This document shows, piece by piece, positions 16,579 through 24,552 of a stretch of DNA of 55,471 nucleotides. Positions within the stretch are counted from its first letter, which is position 1; each line of letters starts with the position of its first letter. The notes under the pieces are model-generated. The model saw only the letters and a program-made list of their open reading frames with translations. It did not search any database and was not told where the DNA came from. The translations under genes and the position numbers were made by a program. The DNA is from Oscillospiraceae bacterium (lineage in GTDB: Bacteria > Bacillota > Clostridia > Oscillospirales > Oscillospiraceae). The stretch is from assembly GCA_020025425.1 (NCBI GenBank), contig JAHHSD010000008.1, forward strand, positions 1 through 55,471, given 5' to 3'.

Positions 16579-17631
16579 CTATCCCCTCCCTCTGCTGCGG
16601 CGCAGCATCATCCAGATCACCACCGGCGCACCGAAGATGGAGGTCACTGTGCTGATATTCAGCGGAGTGGGCGCAAAGGCCGTCCGGGCAATGAGGTCGC
16701 AGAACATGCAGAACACGCTCCCGCCCAGGAAAACAGCCGGGATCACCACAATGGGCTTGGCGGTATTCAGCCCCCGCTTGACCAGATAGGGCACCGCAAT
16801 GCCCACAAAGGAGATAGGGCCGGCAAAGGCGGTGACACAGGCGGCCAGCACGCTGGAGAGCAAAATCAGCAGCACCCGGAACACCCGGATATTGACGCCC
16901 ATGCTCTGGGCATAGGCCTCCCCCAGCTGGTAGGCCCCGATGGGCTTGGACAGCAGAAAGACCGCCGCCACGGTGAGGGCAGTCACCACTGCCGCCACCT
17001 GCACATCCTCCCAGTCCATGCCGGAAAAGCTGCCCATGGACCAGTTGTGGAGATTGATGATATCGGCGTCATCGGCAAAGGTCACCACAAAGTCGGTGAT
17101 GGCCGAGCAGATGTACCCGATCATAATGCCCCCAACAAGCAGGACACCCATGCTGTGGATGCTCCTGGACAGCAGCAGCACAAAACCGATCGACAGCATA
17201 GCCCCCACAAAGGCCGCCGCAATCAGCGTGAAGGAGGACACGGAACCAAACTGTTTGATGAAGCAGATCATCGTCAGGGCCACCGCCATCTTGGCTCCGG
17301 AGGACACTCCAAGCACAAACGGCCCTGCGATGGGATTACTGAAAAAGGTCTGGAGCAGAAAGCCGGACAGGGAGAGGGCGCCCCCCAGGATGGCGGCCAT
17401 GAAAATACGGGGCAGGCGGATCTTCCAGACGATGTTGAGCTGGGTGGTCTCCCCCTGGCGGAGGAACAGCAGCCGGACCATTTCCCCGGCCGAGATGTCC
17501 ACACTGCCTGAGTTGATATTCAGGACAATGATGATCACAAAGGCCGCAGCCAGCCCGCCGAACACCCCAAGATAACGGAGCGCCCGGGCCTGTCTGGCCC
17601 CCTGGAGGACCTGTTCCGTTGTCTGTGTCAT
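16579..17631 (-). CDS. FecCD/BtuC-type ABC transporter permease
   Basis: A 350-residue membrane permease with about ten hydrophobic segments, of the FecCD family that includes BtuC. Family features are the segment SSGAKMAVALTMI, the motif LGEAYAQSMGVN that contacts the ATPase, and the C-terminal GPISFVGIAVPYLVKRGL. It lies 16 bases after the binding protein gene and 1 base before the ATPase gene. The riboswitch suggests a corrinoid rather than siderophore substrate. Confidence 0.92.
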   Translation of the reverse strand: MTQTTEQVLQGARQARALRYLGVFGGLAAAFVIIIVLNINSGSVDISAGEMVRLLFLRQGETTQLNIVWKIRLPRIFMAAILGGALSLSGFLLQTFFSNPIAGPFVLGVSSGAKMAVALTMICFIKQFGSVSSFTLIAAAFVGAMLSIGFVLLLSRSIHSMGVLLVGGIMIGYICSAITDFVVTFADDADIINLHNWSMGSFSGMDWEDVQVAAVVTALTVAAVFLLSKPIGAYQLGEAYAQSMGVNIRVFRVLLILLSSVLAACVTAFAGPISFVGIAVPYLVKRGLNTAKPIVVIPAVFLGGSVFCMFCDLIARTAFAPTPLNISTVTSIFGAPVVIWMMLRRSRGRG

Positions 17632-17647
17632 GTGCTTCCCTCCCGCT

Positions 17648-18790
17648 TCAGCTCAGCTTGTGGATGAAGGTCAGTTCTGTCTCGCTCCCGTCCCCGGTGA
17701 GCATGGTGTGGATATCCTGGATCATGCCGCCCAAGACGTCCGTAGCCTGGTAAAGGTATTTCCCTGTACACCATACGTTGCCGTTTTTCACCGCCTTGAA
17801 GTCGGCAAACAGTGGACTTTTGTCCAGCAGCTGGTCCACCGTCTCCATGGGATCATCAATGGCGGCGTTATAGATGATGTAGTCCGCGTCAACGGCCCCG
17901 GCATAAAACTCCTCCATGGTCATGGTCACGCCGGAGGTGGCGTTGTCCGGGTCGCCCAGGTCGGGGAACACGTAGCGGCCCCCGGCCAGCTCGATCATCT
18001 TGGCCAGGTAGTCGGCGGACTTGCGCACCGATACCACACCGCGGTCAGTCACATAGAAAAAGGCCACCGTCTGCTCAGTATTCTCGAAGTCGGACAGCTC
18101 CTCTACCACCTGTGCCTGCTTCTGGAACAGGGCCTCGGCCTGTTCCTCCTGGCCCAGCAGCGCGGCGTAGAGCTTGATCCACTCGGTGCGGCCCAGGGGG
18201 TGCTTCTCATAGCTGGAGCGGTCGATCAGCACCGGAATGCCCAGCTCCTCCAGCTTCTCCTGAATCTCCGGAGCGTGGAGGAGCATAGTGGACTCCACCG
18301 CCAGACCGCACTGCTGGTCCAGCAGCAGCTCAAAGTCGGGCTGGGAATACTTCCCGGCGTAAAGTATTTTTCCTTCATCCATAGCCTGGGCGGCCTGAGG
18401 GATGTACCACGCGTCCTGCTTGGCCCCCGACAGACGGATGGCATCCAGGCCGTCCAGCGCGCAGAACAGGGACATAGCTGAGGTGGCAGCCAGATAGACA
18501 TTCCGGATAGGCTGATGGAGCACAATACAGTTCTCCCCCTCCGGGGGCACCACGCCCCCCTCCGGCACCACCAGATAGTCGCGGCCGTCGTCCACCCGGA
18601 TCAGGGAGTGGCCCTCCTCATACTGATAGATGTGAAAGCACTGGGCGTAGTCCAGCTCCACCTCAGATTGAAAAGTCAGGCCGGTGAGGACAGGGGCATC
18701 CCCCTCCCCCTGGTCCGGTCGCTCCGGGGAACAGCCAAACAGAGAAAACAGCAGGCAGAGGGACAGAAGCAGCGCAAACAGACGTCTCAT
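17648..18790 (-). CDS. ABC transporter substrate-binding lipoprotein (BtuF-like)
   Basis: A 380-residue lipoprotein with a signal peptide and lipobox (LLFSLFGC). The body has the periplasmic-binding fold of BtuF/FhuD: two lobes with PIRNVYLAATSAMSLFCALD at the entry to the first, and DADYIIYNAAIDD in the second. It would capture substrate outside the cell for the permease and ATPase encoded downstream. It starts 1 base after the stop of the upstream lipoprotein gene, so the ribosome probably re-initiates. Confidence 0.9.
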   Translation of the reverse strand: MRRLFALLLSLCLLFSLFGCSPERPDQGEGDAPVLTGLTFQSEVELDYAQCFHIYQYEEGHSLIRVDDGRDYLVVPEGGVVPPEGENCIVLHQPIRNVYLAATSAMSLFCALDGLDAIRLSGAKQDAWYIPQAAQAMDEGKILYAGKYSQPDFELLLDQQCGLAVESTMLLHAPEIQEKLEELGIPVLIDRSSYEKHPLGRTEWIKLYAALLGQEEQAEALFQKQAQVVEELSDFENTEQTVAFFYVTDRGVVSVRKSADYLAKMIELAGGRYVFPDLGDPDNATSGVTMTMEEFYAGAVDADYIIYNAAIDDPMETVDQLLDKSPLFADFKAVKNGNVWCTGKYLYQATDVLGGMIQDIHTMLTGDGSETELTFIHKLS

Positions 18791-18791
18791 A

Positions 18792-19727
18792 TCACTTCAC
18801 AGCCTTCATGGTAGCGGAATCGAAGTTCAGGGTATAGCTGATCTCATGGGGCGTACCCATGGCCACAGTGTCCGCCACAACGGGCATGTTCCAGTCGAAG
18901 CCGGCCACCGGGATCTGGAAGGTGGAGCCGCCCTCCAGGGCAATGGGCTCGTAGGTCACGCCGTCTACGATCATGTAATCGTAGTTACTGCTGCTCCACA
19001 CAATGGTGGCGGTGGCCTTGCCGTCCTGGATGCTCACCCGGGCAGGAGAAGCGACGCCGGCCTTGCCGGAACCGCCCACCAGCGCCACAGCCACCTCATA
19101 GTCGCCGTCGGCCAGGTTCAGGCTGTCCACACTGGTGAAGGGGGGCTCGATCCAGGCCTCCATGGGCAGGGAGTCAGCACGGAAAATCAGCGTGCGGTCA
19201 TACCACTTCTCCTTCTTCTTGCTGAACGCGGCGCAGTCCACACCACTGTCCAGCGCTTCAACCGGGACGGTAAAAATGTGCTTGCCATCAGCAGTCTCCT
19301 CAAAGGGAATGAACGCACTCTCATCGGCGGAGGCAGCCCCATCGCTGGTGCCCATAAACACCTTCAGATAGCCGGTGCCGCCCATGGTCATCACTGCGGT
19401 CATTTTGCCGTCAGCCACGGTGAGCTGGCAGGACTCCACATTGAACATGGAGGAACTGGAGTCCACGGTGATGTCATAAGTGCCGTCCTTCAGCTGCTTG
19501 GCATAGACAGGCGTCAGACCCTCGGTGGAGAACTCCTCGTTCTCGGGAGCCTGATTCTCGGGCTTGGCCGTCTGGCTGGAGGAAGCTGCGGGCGGAGTGC
19601 TCTGGTCGGGCTTTTTCTCCTCCTTGGGCGCGCAGCCGGCGGTCAGGGACAGGGTCAGTGCCAGCAGTGCACAGGAAATCTGCATGGAATACTTCGTTTT
19701 CATAGAATATGTTTGGGGCGGTCTCAC
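18792..19727 (-). CDS. Lipoprotein with two beta-sandwich-like repeats
   Basis: A 311-residue surface lipoprotein (lipobox LSLTAGC) of unknown biochemical role. After an acidic Pro/Ser/Gln linker it has two similar domains, one starting near KDGTYDITVDSSSSMF and one near LADGDYEVAVALVGGSG; both run through a GKxTAxxxW/M-type strand and a Tyr-rich segment, reminiscent of heme-binding NEAT-like folds, though this is only a resemblance. The GTG at 19727 has AAAGGAG 7 bases upstream; the ATG at 19703 has no ribosome site. Its place between cbiK and the transporter suggests tetrapyrrole or cobalt capture at the cell surface. Confidence 0.75.
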   Translation of the reverse strand: MRPPQTYSMKTKYSMQISCALLALTLSLTAGCAPKEEKKPDQSTPPAASSSQTAKPENQAPENEEFSTEGLTPVYAKQLKDGTYDITVDSSSSMFNVESCQLTVADGKMTAVMTMGGTGYLKVFMGTSDGAASADESAFIPFEETADGKHIFTVPVEALDSGVDCAAFSKKKEKWYDRTLIFRADSLPMEAWIEPPFTSVDSLNLADGDYEVAVALVGGSGKAGVASPARVSIQDGKATATIVWSSSNYDYMIVDGVTYEPIALEGGSTFQIPVAGFDWNMPVVADTVAMGTPHEISYTLNFDSATMKAVK

Positions 19728-19760
19728 CGCCCCGCTCCTTTCTGATCTGATTGGTCCAAT

Positions 19761-19805
19761 GCGGCCCTGCGGCCCCACACGATTGGTATGGGACCGCAGG
19801 GCCGC
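19761..19805 (-). other. Strong intergenic hairpin after cbiK
   Basis: A 16-base stem with one mismatch (19761-19776 with 19790-19805) lies 18 bases after the cbiK stop. No T-run follows on either strand, so it is more likely an RNA-processing or stability element that sets different levels for cbiK and the transporter genes than a terminator. Confidence 0.6.
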
Positions 19806-19822
19806 TGCTGTGTCATTTTAGT

Positions 19823-20806
19823 TTACTTGGTCTGCTCGATCGCCGCCTGGGCATGCTTCACCAGCAGGTCCTGGGTGGCAGAAACCTCACCCATACCGCG
19901 CAGGCGGCACTCCACCTCGTAGCCAGCCTTGGTAAAGGCGCTCTTCCAGGAGTCCTCCTCGTCGCCGGCCATGTCGTTGTTGGCGTGATCACCGGCCACG
20001 ATCATCATGGGCTGGAGAATAACCCGCTTATAGCTGCCCTGACCCACAGCGGCCAGCACATCGTCCAGAGAGGGAGCTGCCTCCACAGTGCCCACGAAGT
20101 AGTTGGCAAAACCGGCATCTGTCAGCTCCTGCTGCATCTTGGCATAAACTGCGTTGGACTCAGCCTCGGTACCGTGACCCATAAACACGATGGCGGTCTC
20201 GCCGTCGTCATAAGTACGGGTATCCTCTACCAGGATCTGGTTCATCACAGATGCAAAGTCCTCGTCGCTGGTGAGGAGCGGGGCACCAATGGTGATCTTC
20301 TCAAAAGAATCGGAATACTTAGCCAGCTCATCCGTCAGCTCCTTATACTCCAGACCATTCATCAGGTGAGTGGGCTGGACCACCAGGGTCTTGACGCCGT
20401 TGCTCACGGCCCGGTCCAGGGCCTGGGTCACATTATCAATGGCCACACCGTCCCGCTTCTGCACCCGGTCAATAATGATCTGGCTGGTAAAAGCCCGGCG
20501 GACAGACCAGTCGGGGAAGGCCTTCTCCATGGCCTCCTCAATGGCCCCGATGGTCTGGCGGCGGCTGTCGTTGAAGCTGGTGCCAAAGCTGACTACCAGC
20601 AGCTCCTTCTCCCCGATCTCGTCGCCGTTGCGGGGATTGTCCAGCTTGGCGTCGCCGGTGTTGTTGTCCTCATCCTCCACCGGCTGGACAGCACTCTGGT
20701 CGGGCTTGGAGCTGTCGGATTTCTCCGGAGCGGGCGTCTTGGGGCCGCAGGCGGCCAGGGCCGCCAGCATAGCCATAGACAGGGTCAGTGCAAGAATCTT
20801 TTTCAT
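19823..20806 (-). CDS. cbiK: Lipoprotein sirohydrochlorin cobaltochelatase (CbiK type)
   Basis: A 327-residue class II chelatase. CbiK inserts Co2+ into sirohydrochlorin in the anaerobic cobalamin pathway. The conserved metal-site histidines are in VFMGHGTEAES and IVAGDHANND, and the opening LLVVSFGTSFNDSR is typical. Unlike cytoplasmic CbiK it begins with a signal peptide and lipobox (MLAALAAC) and a Pro/Ser-rich linker, so it should be anchored outside the membrane, as the periplasmic CbiK of Desulfovibrio is. The ATG at 20806 has a purine-rich GAAGGAAG site. It is the first gene under the cobalamin riboswitch and precedes a transporter, which suggests cobalt or tetrapyrrole handling at the surface rather than de novo synthesis. 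Confidence 0.93.
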   Translation of the reverse strand: MKKILALTLSMAMLAALAACGPKTPAPEKSDSSKPDQSAVQPVEDEDNNTGDAKLDNPRNGDEIGEKELLVVSFGTSFNDSRRQTIGAIEEAMEKAFPDWSVRRAFTSQIIIDRVQKRDGVAIDNVTQALDRAVSNGVKTLVVQPTHLMNGLEYKELTDELAKYSDSFEKITIGAPLLTSDEDFASVMNQILVEDTRTYDDGETAIVFMGHGTEAESNAVYAKMQQELTDAGFANYFVGTVEAAPSLDDVLAAVGQGSYKRVILQPMMIVAGDHANNDMAGDEEDSWKSAFTKAGYEVECRLRGMGEVSATQDLLVKHAQAAIEQTK

Positions 20807-20840
20807 TTTTTCTTCCTTCTTTCTTCTTTTTACGCAGTCG

Positions 20841-20880
20841 AAAAAATTAAGCGGCTGCGGCGAGCTACGCCGCAGCCGTT
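20841..20880 (-). terminator. Terminator as riboswitch expression platform
   Basis: CGGCTGCGGCG (20852-20862) pairs perfectly with CGCCGCAGCCG (20868-20878). On the minus strand it is followed by TTAATTTTTT. It sits between the cobalamin aptamer and the cbiK ribosome site, so ligand-dependent termination is the likely control. Confidence 0.85.
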
Positions 20881-20937
20881 TTTCTGCGTAAATAATACCT
20901 CCTTGCCCATAGCTCGTGGGCAGGATTCCATCCAAGC

Positions 20938-21132
20938 TGCAAGCAGGTCTTCTGACTCGTGTCTCAGGCGATCTCCACAGACCTTCCCAGTTTCCCAGTG
21001 GTCAGCTTTCGCAACCTGTGGAGCCCTCGACACATACAGCGGCGTTACCGTTCGGGATTCTCACCCGATTCACTATTCTCTGCGTTGGCCATACGCCAAG
21101 CACAGCACTTGCACCGTATGAAATTCTTTCCT
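20938..21132 (-). promoter_or_regulatory. Cobalamin riboswitch
   Basis: The minus strand shows the ordered conserved pieces of the cobalamin aptamer: the GAATCGGGTGAGAATCC core followed by GAACGGTAACGCC, the ACTGGGAAACTGGGAAGG element, and the B12 box GAGTCAGAAGACCTGC (plus-strand 20942-20957). A terminator hairpin follows. It controls the cbiK-lipoprotein-ABC transporter operon and should reduce its expression when cobalamin is plentiful. Confidence 0.97.
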
Positions 21133-21206
21133 ATTTTACCCGATTGTGACCAAGATGTCAAGAAGTCTCCCGGTCCCTCCATTTTTCTCCAAATTTCGCA
21201 AAAAGA

Positions 21207-21233
21207 TTGCCAATAACCAAAAAATCGTATAAT
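21207..21233 (+). promoter_or_regulatory. Promoter of the DUF4230 gene
   Basis: A perfect TATAAT (21228-21233) with TTGCCA (21207-21212) 15 bases upstream, or TAATAT (21230-21235) at 17 bases. An AAGGAGG ribosome site follows about 65 bases later. Confidence 0.5.
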
Positions 21234-21310
21234 ATAGTAATAGTATGCCTGCGCCCGCCATCACCTCATGGCGTTTGGCTGAATCCAAATTACTGATAAG
21301 GAGGTCCTAC

Positions 21311-22009
21311 ATGGACACTGAGTTTAAATCCGAGGAGCGCAGACGCTCCCGCGCCGTCCCCATCTGGGTCCGCTTTCCCAGTTTTAAATCTCTCCTGCTG
21401 GCTGCTCTGATCGGCTTTGCTTTGGGCGTGTTCCTGTGCTGGTCCATCTTCACCGTCTCCAAACGCTCAGACAGCAACGCGGACAAGACGATCAACGGGA
21501 CCAATTACACGCTGGAGATCAACCAATTGAAGCAAGTCCTGTTGCCGGCAAGTGACCTGATTTCCAGCCGTTACCACTATAAGGACGCGGACAAGTACGA
21601 GAACTACAAAAATCTGCTCGGCATGCGGGTCCCCCTCACCACCGATATGGCTGTCTTTACTTATGAGGGCATTATCTCCGCCGGCATCGACCTCTCTGAG
21701 GTGGAGTATGGAATCGATAACGAACAGGGTGTCATCACCATCCGTCTGCCCGAAATCAAGATCCTGGCCAACGAGATCGACGCCTCCTCCTTCCAGTACC
21801 CCTACATCTCCAACTCCATTTTCAACAACACCGACATGCAGGACTACACCAAGCTGATCGACAAGCTGAAAGCGGAGAAGCAGGAGGAGCTGCTCCAGAA
21901 TACGGCCTTTATGGACCAGGTCCTGAAAAATACTCAGCTGGTTTTAAGCAGCTTTTTGACCGCCTCGGAGAGCACCCGGGGCTACTCCGTCGTCTTTGAG
22001 GATCTGTAA
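21311..22009 (+). CDS. DUF4230 family membrane-anchored protein
   Basis: A 232-residue protein with a charged N-terminus, one membrane helix (about 25-50, LLLAALIGFALGVFLCWSIF) and an extracellular alpha/beta domain. It matches the DUF4230 family, whose function is unknown: the FTYEGIISAGIDLSEVEY and GVITIRLPEIKIL strands are typical. The ATG at 21311 is chosen because of AAGGAGG seven bases before it. It is a single-gene unit with its own promoter and terminator. Confidence 0.85.
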   Translation: MDTEFKSEERRRSRAVPIWVRFPSFKSLLLAALIGFALGVFLCWSIFTVSKRSDSNADKTINGTNYTLEINQLKQVLLPASDLISSRYHYKDADKYENYKNLLGMRVPLTTDMAVFTYEGIISAGIDLSEVEYGIDNEQGVITIRLPEIKILANEIDASSFQYPYISNSIFNNTDMQDYTKLIDKLKAEKQEELLQNTAFMDQVLKNTQLVLSSFLTASESTRGYSVVFEDL

Positions 22010-22030
22010 CCTGCTTTGTGACCAATGAAT

Positions 22031-22067
22031 AACCGGGATGGAGCCCATCGGTTCCATCCCGGTTTTT
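22031..22067 (+). terminator. Terminator after the DUF4230 gene
   Basis: AACCGGGATGGA (22031-22042) pairs with TCCATCCCGGTT (22053-22064), followed by a T-run. It faces the convergent gene at 22082. Confidence 0.9.
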
Positions 22068-22081
22068 TCTGTATCTGCATC

Positions 22082-22801
22082 TCACAGCAGCGGATCGTCC
22101 GTATTCGTCCCGTGACAGGGCCACGCCGGTACAATGGGTGCATCGCGTTTCAGCTTAAAATCACAGTATCCATCTCCGTGGGCACAGGTCTTTTCCCGGT
22201 AGAAGGGTACGCCGAAGGCACCGAACATCACATAGTCCAGGTTGCAGAGATAGGGCATATAGTCCATGTATCCATATTCCTTCGCAAAATTGGCGAGCGG
22301 GCAGACGGTGGTGTGGTAAATGATCGGATATTCAGCTGCCGGCTTCTGTGTCTGCGTCTCAAAGCTGCCTGGATTTTCTCTGGCGTTGGCGGCGTTTTGC
22401 CGGTCCTTCTTTTTCAGCAGTCTGTTCACCAGACCCGGTGTGCGCAAAACCATCCCGGCCAGCATCTTGGCTGTACCGGGTATCCGGTCAAAGTGCCGCT
22501 GGAAGGAGACCGTGGTCAGGCAGCCCCACCGCTCCAGGTCCATCCCGTATTTCTTCCGGCAGACCTCCCCCAGGGCAACATAGCAGTAGGCCCCGGTGAG
22601 GTTTCTGGTTCCGCTGGACTTCTTTCCGCCGATGTATGGAAACCGCTCCATGAGCTCCCCGCGGTAGCAGTCCCACACCTCCTCCAGCAGGTCCGAATAG
22701 GCCTGACCCGTCTCCTGCTCCAGCTCCGATGCAATGAGTCCCAGATAGTGGTCCAGGTCCTTTTTCAGCTTTTTCTGGTTGGCTGCGTAGTACTCGTGCA
22801 T
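22082..22801 (-). CDS. L-2-amino-thiazoline-4-carboxylic acid hydrolase family protein
   Basis: A 239-residue protein that resembles the ATC hydrolase family (the Pseudomonas enzyme acts in conversion of thiazoline carboxylate to cysteine). Typical segments are CPLANFAKEYGYMDYMPYLCNLDY, given here only in part, FGVPFYREKTCAHGDGYC and a KLKRD tail, with conserved Cys and His. Clostridia carry many relatives whose substrates are unknown, so the name should be read as a fold assignment. The ATG at 22801 has AGGAG nine bases upstream. A methyltransferase gene lies upstream behind its own terminator. Confidence 0.75.
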   Translation of the reverse strand: MHEYYAANQKKLKKDLDHYLGLIASELEQETGQAYSDLLEEVWDCYRGELMERFPYIGGKKSSGTRNLTGAYCYVALGEVCRKKYGMDLERWGCLTTVSFQRHFDRIPGTAKMLAGMVLRTPGLVNRLLKKKDRQNAANARENPGSFETQTQKPAAEYPIIYHTTVCPLANFAKEYGYMDYMPYLCNLDYVMFGAFGVPFYREKTCAHGDGYCDFKLKRDAPIVPAWPCHGTNTDDPLL

Positions 22802-22927
22802 GACCCCGTTCTCCTCTCTCAACGCTTTTTCTCTGTGACATAGATGTCGAAGTCGAGACGCTCCAAATTGATTTCTGGCTGTCCAGCCAAGCGCAGCCGG
22901 GTTAATCTTATCGGCGTAATTGGATAT

Positions 22928-22968
22928 AAAAAGCCTTGCAGATACGAACACCGGGTCTGCAAGGCTTT
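22928..22968 (-). terminator. Terminator after the methyltransferase gene
   Basis: AAAGCCTTGCAGA (22930-22942) pairs with TCTGCAAGGCTTT (22956-22968). The A-rich left flank gives a T-run on the minus strand. Confidence 0.8.
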
Positions 22969-22986
22969 GAGATGGCGGTATTTGAT

Positions 22987-23778
22987 TTACTTTTTACCCA
23001 CCAACAGACCAGAGCCTGTCAGGCAGAGGGGCACGGCCTCTTTTCTCGTCATAAACAGGCCGTTGGCTGTATCCAGCAGCTCCACCTTTTCATAGCCCAT
23101 ATCCCGCAGCTTCTTTACCAACTGGTCAGTATCCCCGTATCTGCTCCTGCTGAACTCATCATGGATGGCAAAGGTGCCTCCTTTTTTCAGCACACGCAGG
23201 GTCTCCAGAATGATTGCCTGGCGGTCCCGGGTTGGAATATTGTGGTAGCAGTAGTTGCTGGTCACCGCATCAAAATGCTCGTCGGGAAAGTCCAGCTTGC
23301 AGGCGTCTCTCTGTACAAAGGAGGTGTTGCTCACACCCTCCGCCTTGGCGTTGCTCTCGCAGAGCGGCTTGTTGAAAGAGGCGTACTCCCTGCCCCAGCG
23401 GTCCAGGCCGACCATAGAGGCGTGGGGGTTCTTTTTGGCACAGGCAATGGTCAGAGCGCCGCTGCCGCAGCCCACGTCCAGGCCAACGCCGTTCTCAGGC
23501 AGCACCACATAATCGGAAACCTTATCTATGATTCGGCGGGCAAACTGCTTCGTTCCATTGTAGGAGAAGGTGTTGTACAAATTCAGGAACAATGCCGAGC
23601 CGGCCAAGAGGACCACAAACAGCACGCCGAGAATGAGCTCCGTGGCAAGCCTTGCGGAACCGGCCAGGAAGTCGGTAGACAGGACCACAATGAACAGGAT
23701 TCCGGTCACTGCCGCTCCCGCCATCACGCTGATCAGCATACCCTTTGGCACCCAATTTTTATAATTCGGTTTCATCAT
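22987..23778 (-). CDS. Membrane-anchored SAM-dependent methyltransferase
   Basis: A 263-residue protein with two N-terminal membrane helices (about 13-35 and 44-66) and a class I methyltransferase domain. SAM-binding motif I is GLDVGCGSGALTIAC (about 98-112), followed by GLDRWG and the post-motif segment FDAVTSNYCYHNIP. The C-terminal part, LRVLKKGGTFAIHDEF, is typical of small-molecule methyltransferases; the substrate is unknown. Its promoter overlaps a palindrome that looks like a TetR-type operator. Confidence 0.85.
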   Translation of the reverse strand: MMKPNYKNWVPKGMLISVMAGAAVTGILFIVVLSTDFLAGSARLATELILGVLFVVLLAGSALFLNLYNTFSYNGTKQFARRIIDKVSDYVVLPENGVGLDVGCGSGALTIACAKKNPHASMVGLDRWGREYASFNKPLCESNAKAEGVSNTSFVQRDACKLDFPDEHFDAVTSNYCYHNIPTRDRQAIILETLRVLKKGGTFAIHDEFSRSRYGDTDQLVKKLRDMGYEKVELLDTANGLFMTRKEAVPLCLTGSGLLVGKK

Positions 23779-23804
23779 ATTCCCTTCTTAATTCTCACAG
23801 CATT

Positions 23805-23826
23805 GCATAAGTTAGTTTATGCTAAC
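23805..23826. promoter_or_regulatory. Palindromic operator-like site
   Basis: Two nested inverted repeats: GCATAA (23805-23810) with TTATGC (23817-23822), and GTTAG (23811-23815) with CTAAC (23822-23826). It covers the predicted start point of the methyltransferase gene, a usual position for a repressor site. No regulator gene is adjacent. Confidence 0.4.
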
Positions 23827-23829
23827 CAG

Positions 23830-23858
23830 ATTGTAGCACAAGAATTTTCCAACGTCAA
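23830..23858 (-). promoter_or_regulatory. Sigma-A promoter of the methyltransferase gene
   Basis: TTGACG (23853-23858) and TACAAT (23830-23835) on the minus strand with a 17-base spacer. The palindrome at 23805-23826 lies immediately downstream. Confidence 0.65.
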
Positions 23859-24058
23859 CAAATGCGCCAGGTTTTTCTATCATATCAGAGGGATCTTTTG
23901 GTCCCGCCCAAAATCTGATATCCCCCGCTGTGATTGTGTCGTCTGTTGTGCTAAAATGTATCTGTGCTGTTTCGCCGAACAATCAATGACCGGATCAGGC
24001 AGTACACCCACAGACCTCCCCCGCAAAATCAAATGACAGGAATGGTAAGGTGACCAAT

Positions 24059-24469
24059 ATGCTGGAACTGCTGAGCAAATTTTATTTCATCCTTCCCCTG
24101 ACGCTGCTGCTCGTGACCATCGGACTTGCTGTACGCGGCTCCAAGAAGCTGAGGCACGGCGTTGAATGCACCGGCACTATCACAGAATTTTACCGCTCCA
24201 CCAATTCCCGCGGACAGGGGACCATCGCCCCCATGATCTCTTACACCATCCACGGGTACACCAATGAATTTGTCGGGAACTGCTACTGGACCTCCATGCG
24301 CGTGGGCAATAAAATTAAGCTTCTCTACGACGAGTCTGATCCCTCCAAGGTGTCCATCAAAGCTGCACTCTACATGGCCCCCATGATCTCCGGGATCCTG
24401 ACCGCCTTCTTCACCCTGCCCATCATCATTTTTGCAGTGCTGAAATTCAATGGGATCGACGTATTCTGA
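24059..24469 (+). CDS. DUF3592-like two-helix membrane protein
   Basis: A 136-residue protein with a membrane helix at each end (near 5-28 and 105-128) and a small beta-rich loop between them, of the DUF3592 type; function unknown. The loop has the pattern ECTGTITEFYRSTN, then SYTIHGYTNEFVG and KIKLLYDESDPSKV. The ATG at 24059 has AAGGTGA five bases upstream; a GTG at 24050 is an alternative. The gene at 38274 has the same layout. Confidence 0.75.
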   Translation: MLELLSKFYFILPLTLLLVTIGLAVRGSKKLRHGVECTGTITEFYRSTNSRGQGTIAPMISYTIHGYTNEFVGNCYWTSMRVGNKIKLLYDESDPSKVSIKAALYMAPMISGILTAFFTLPIIIFAVLKFNGIDVF

Positions 24470-24494
24470 ACACTTCCCCCTGCCGGAACAACGG

Positions 24495-24530
24495 AAAAGA
24501 GGACCGCACACAAACTGTGTGCGGTCCTCT
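24495..24530. terminator. Terminator between convergent genes
   Basis: A 15-base-pair stem (24498-24512 with 24516-24530). The AAAA at 24495-24498 gives a short T-run on the minus strand, so it best serves the gene at 24553-25728 but can also stop the plus-strand gene. Confidence 0.75.
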
Positions 24531-24552
24531 CTGTCTGCCTGTGGACTGGAGC

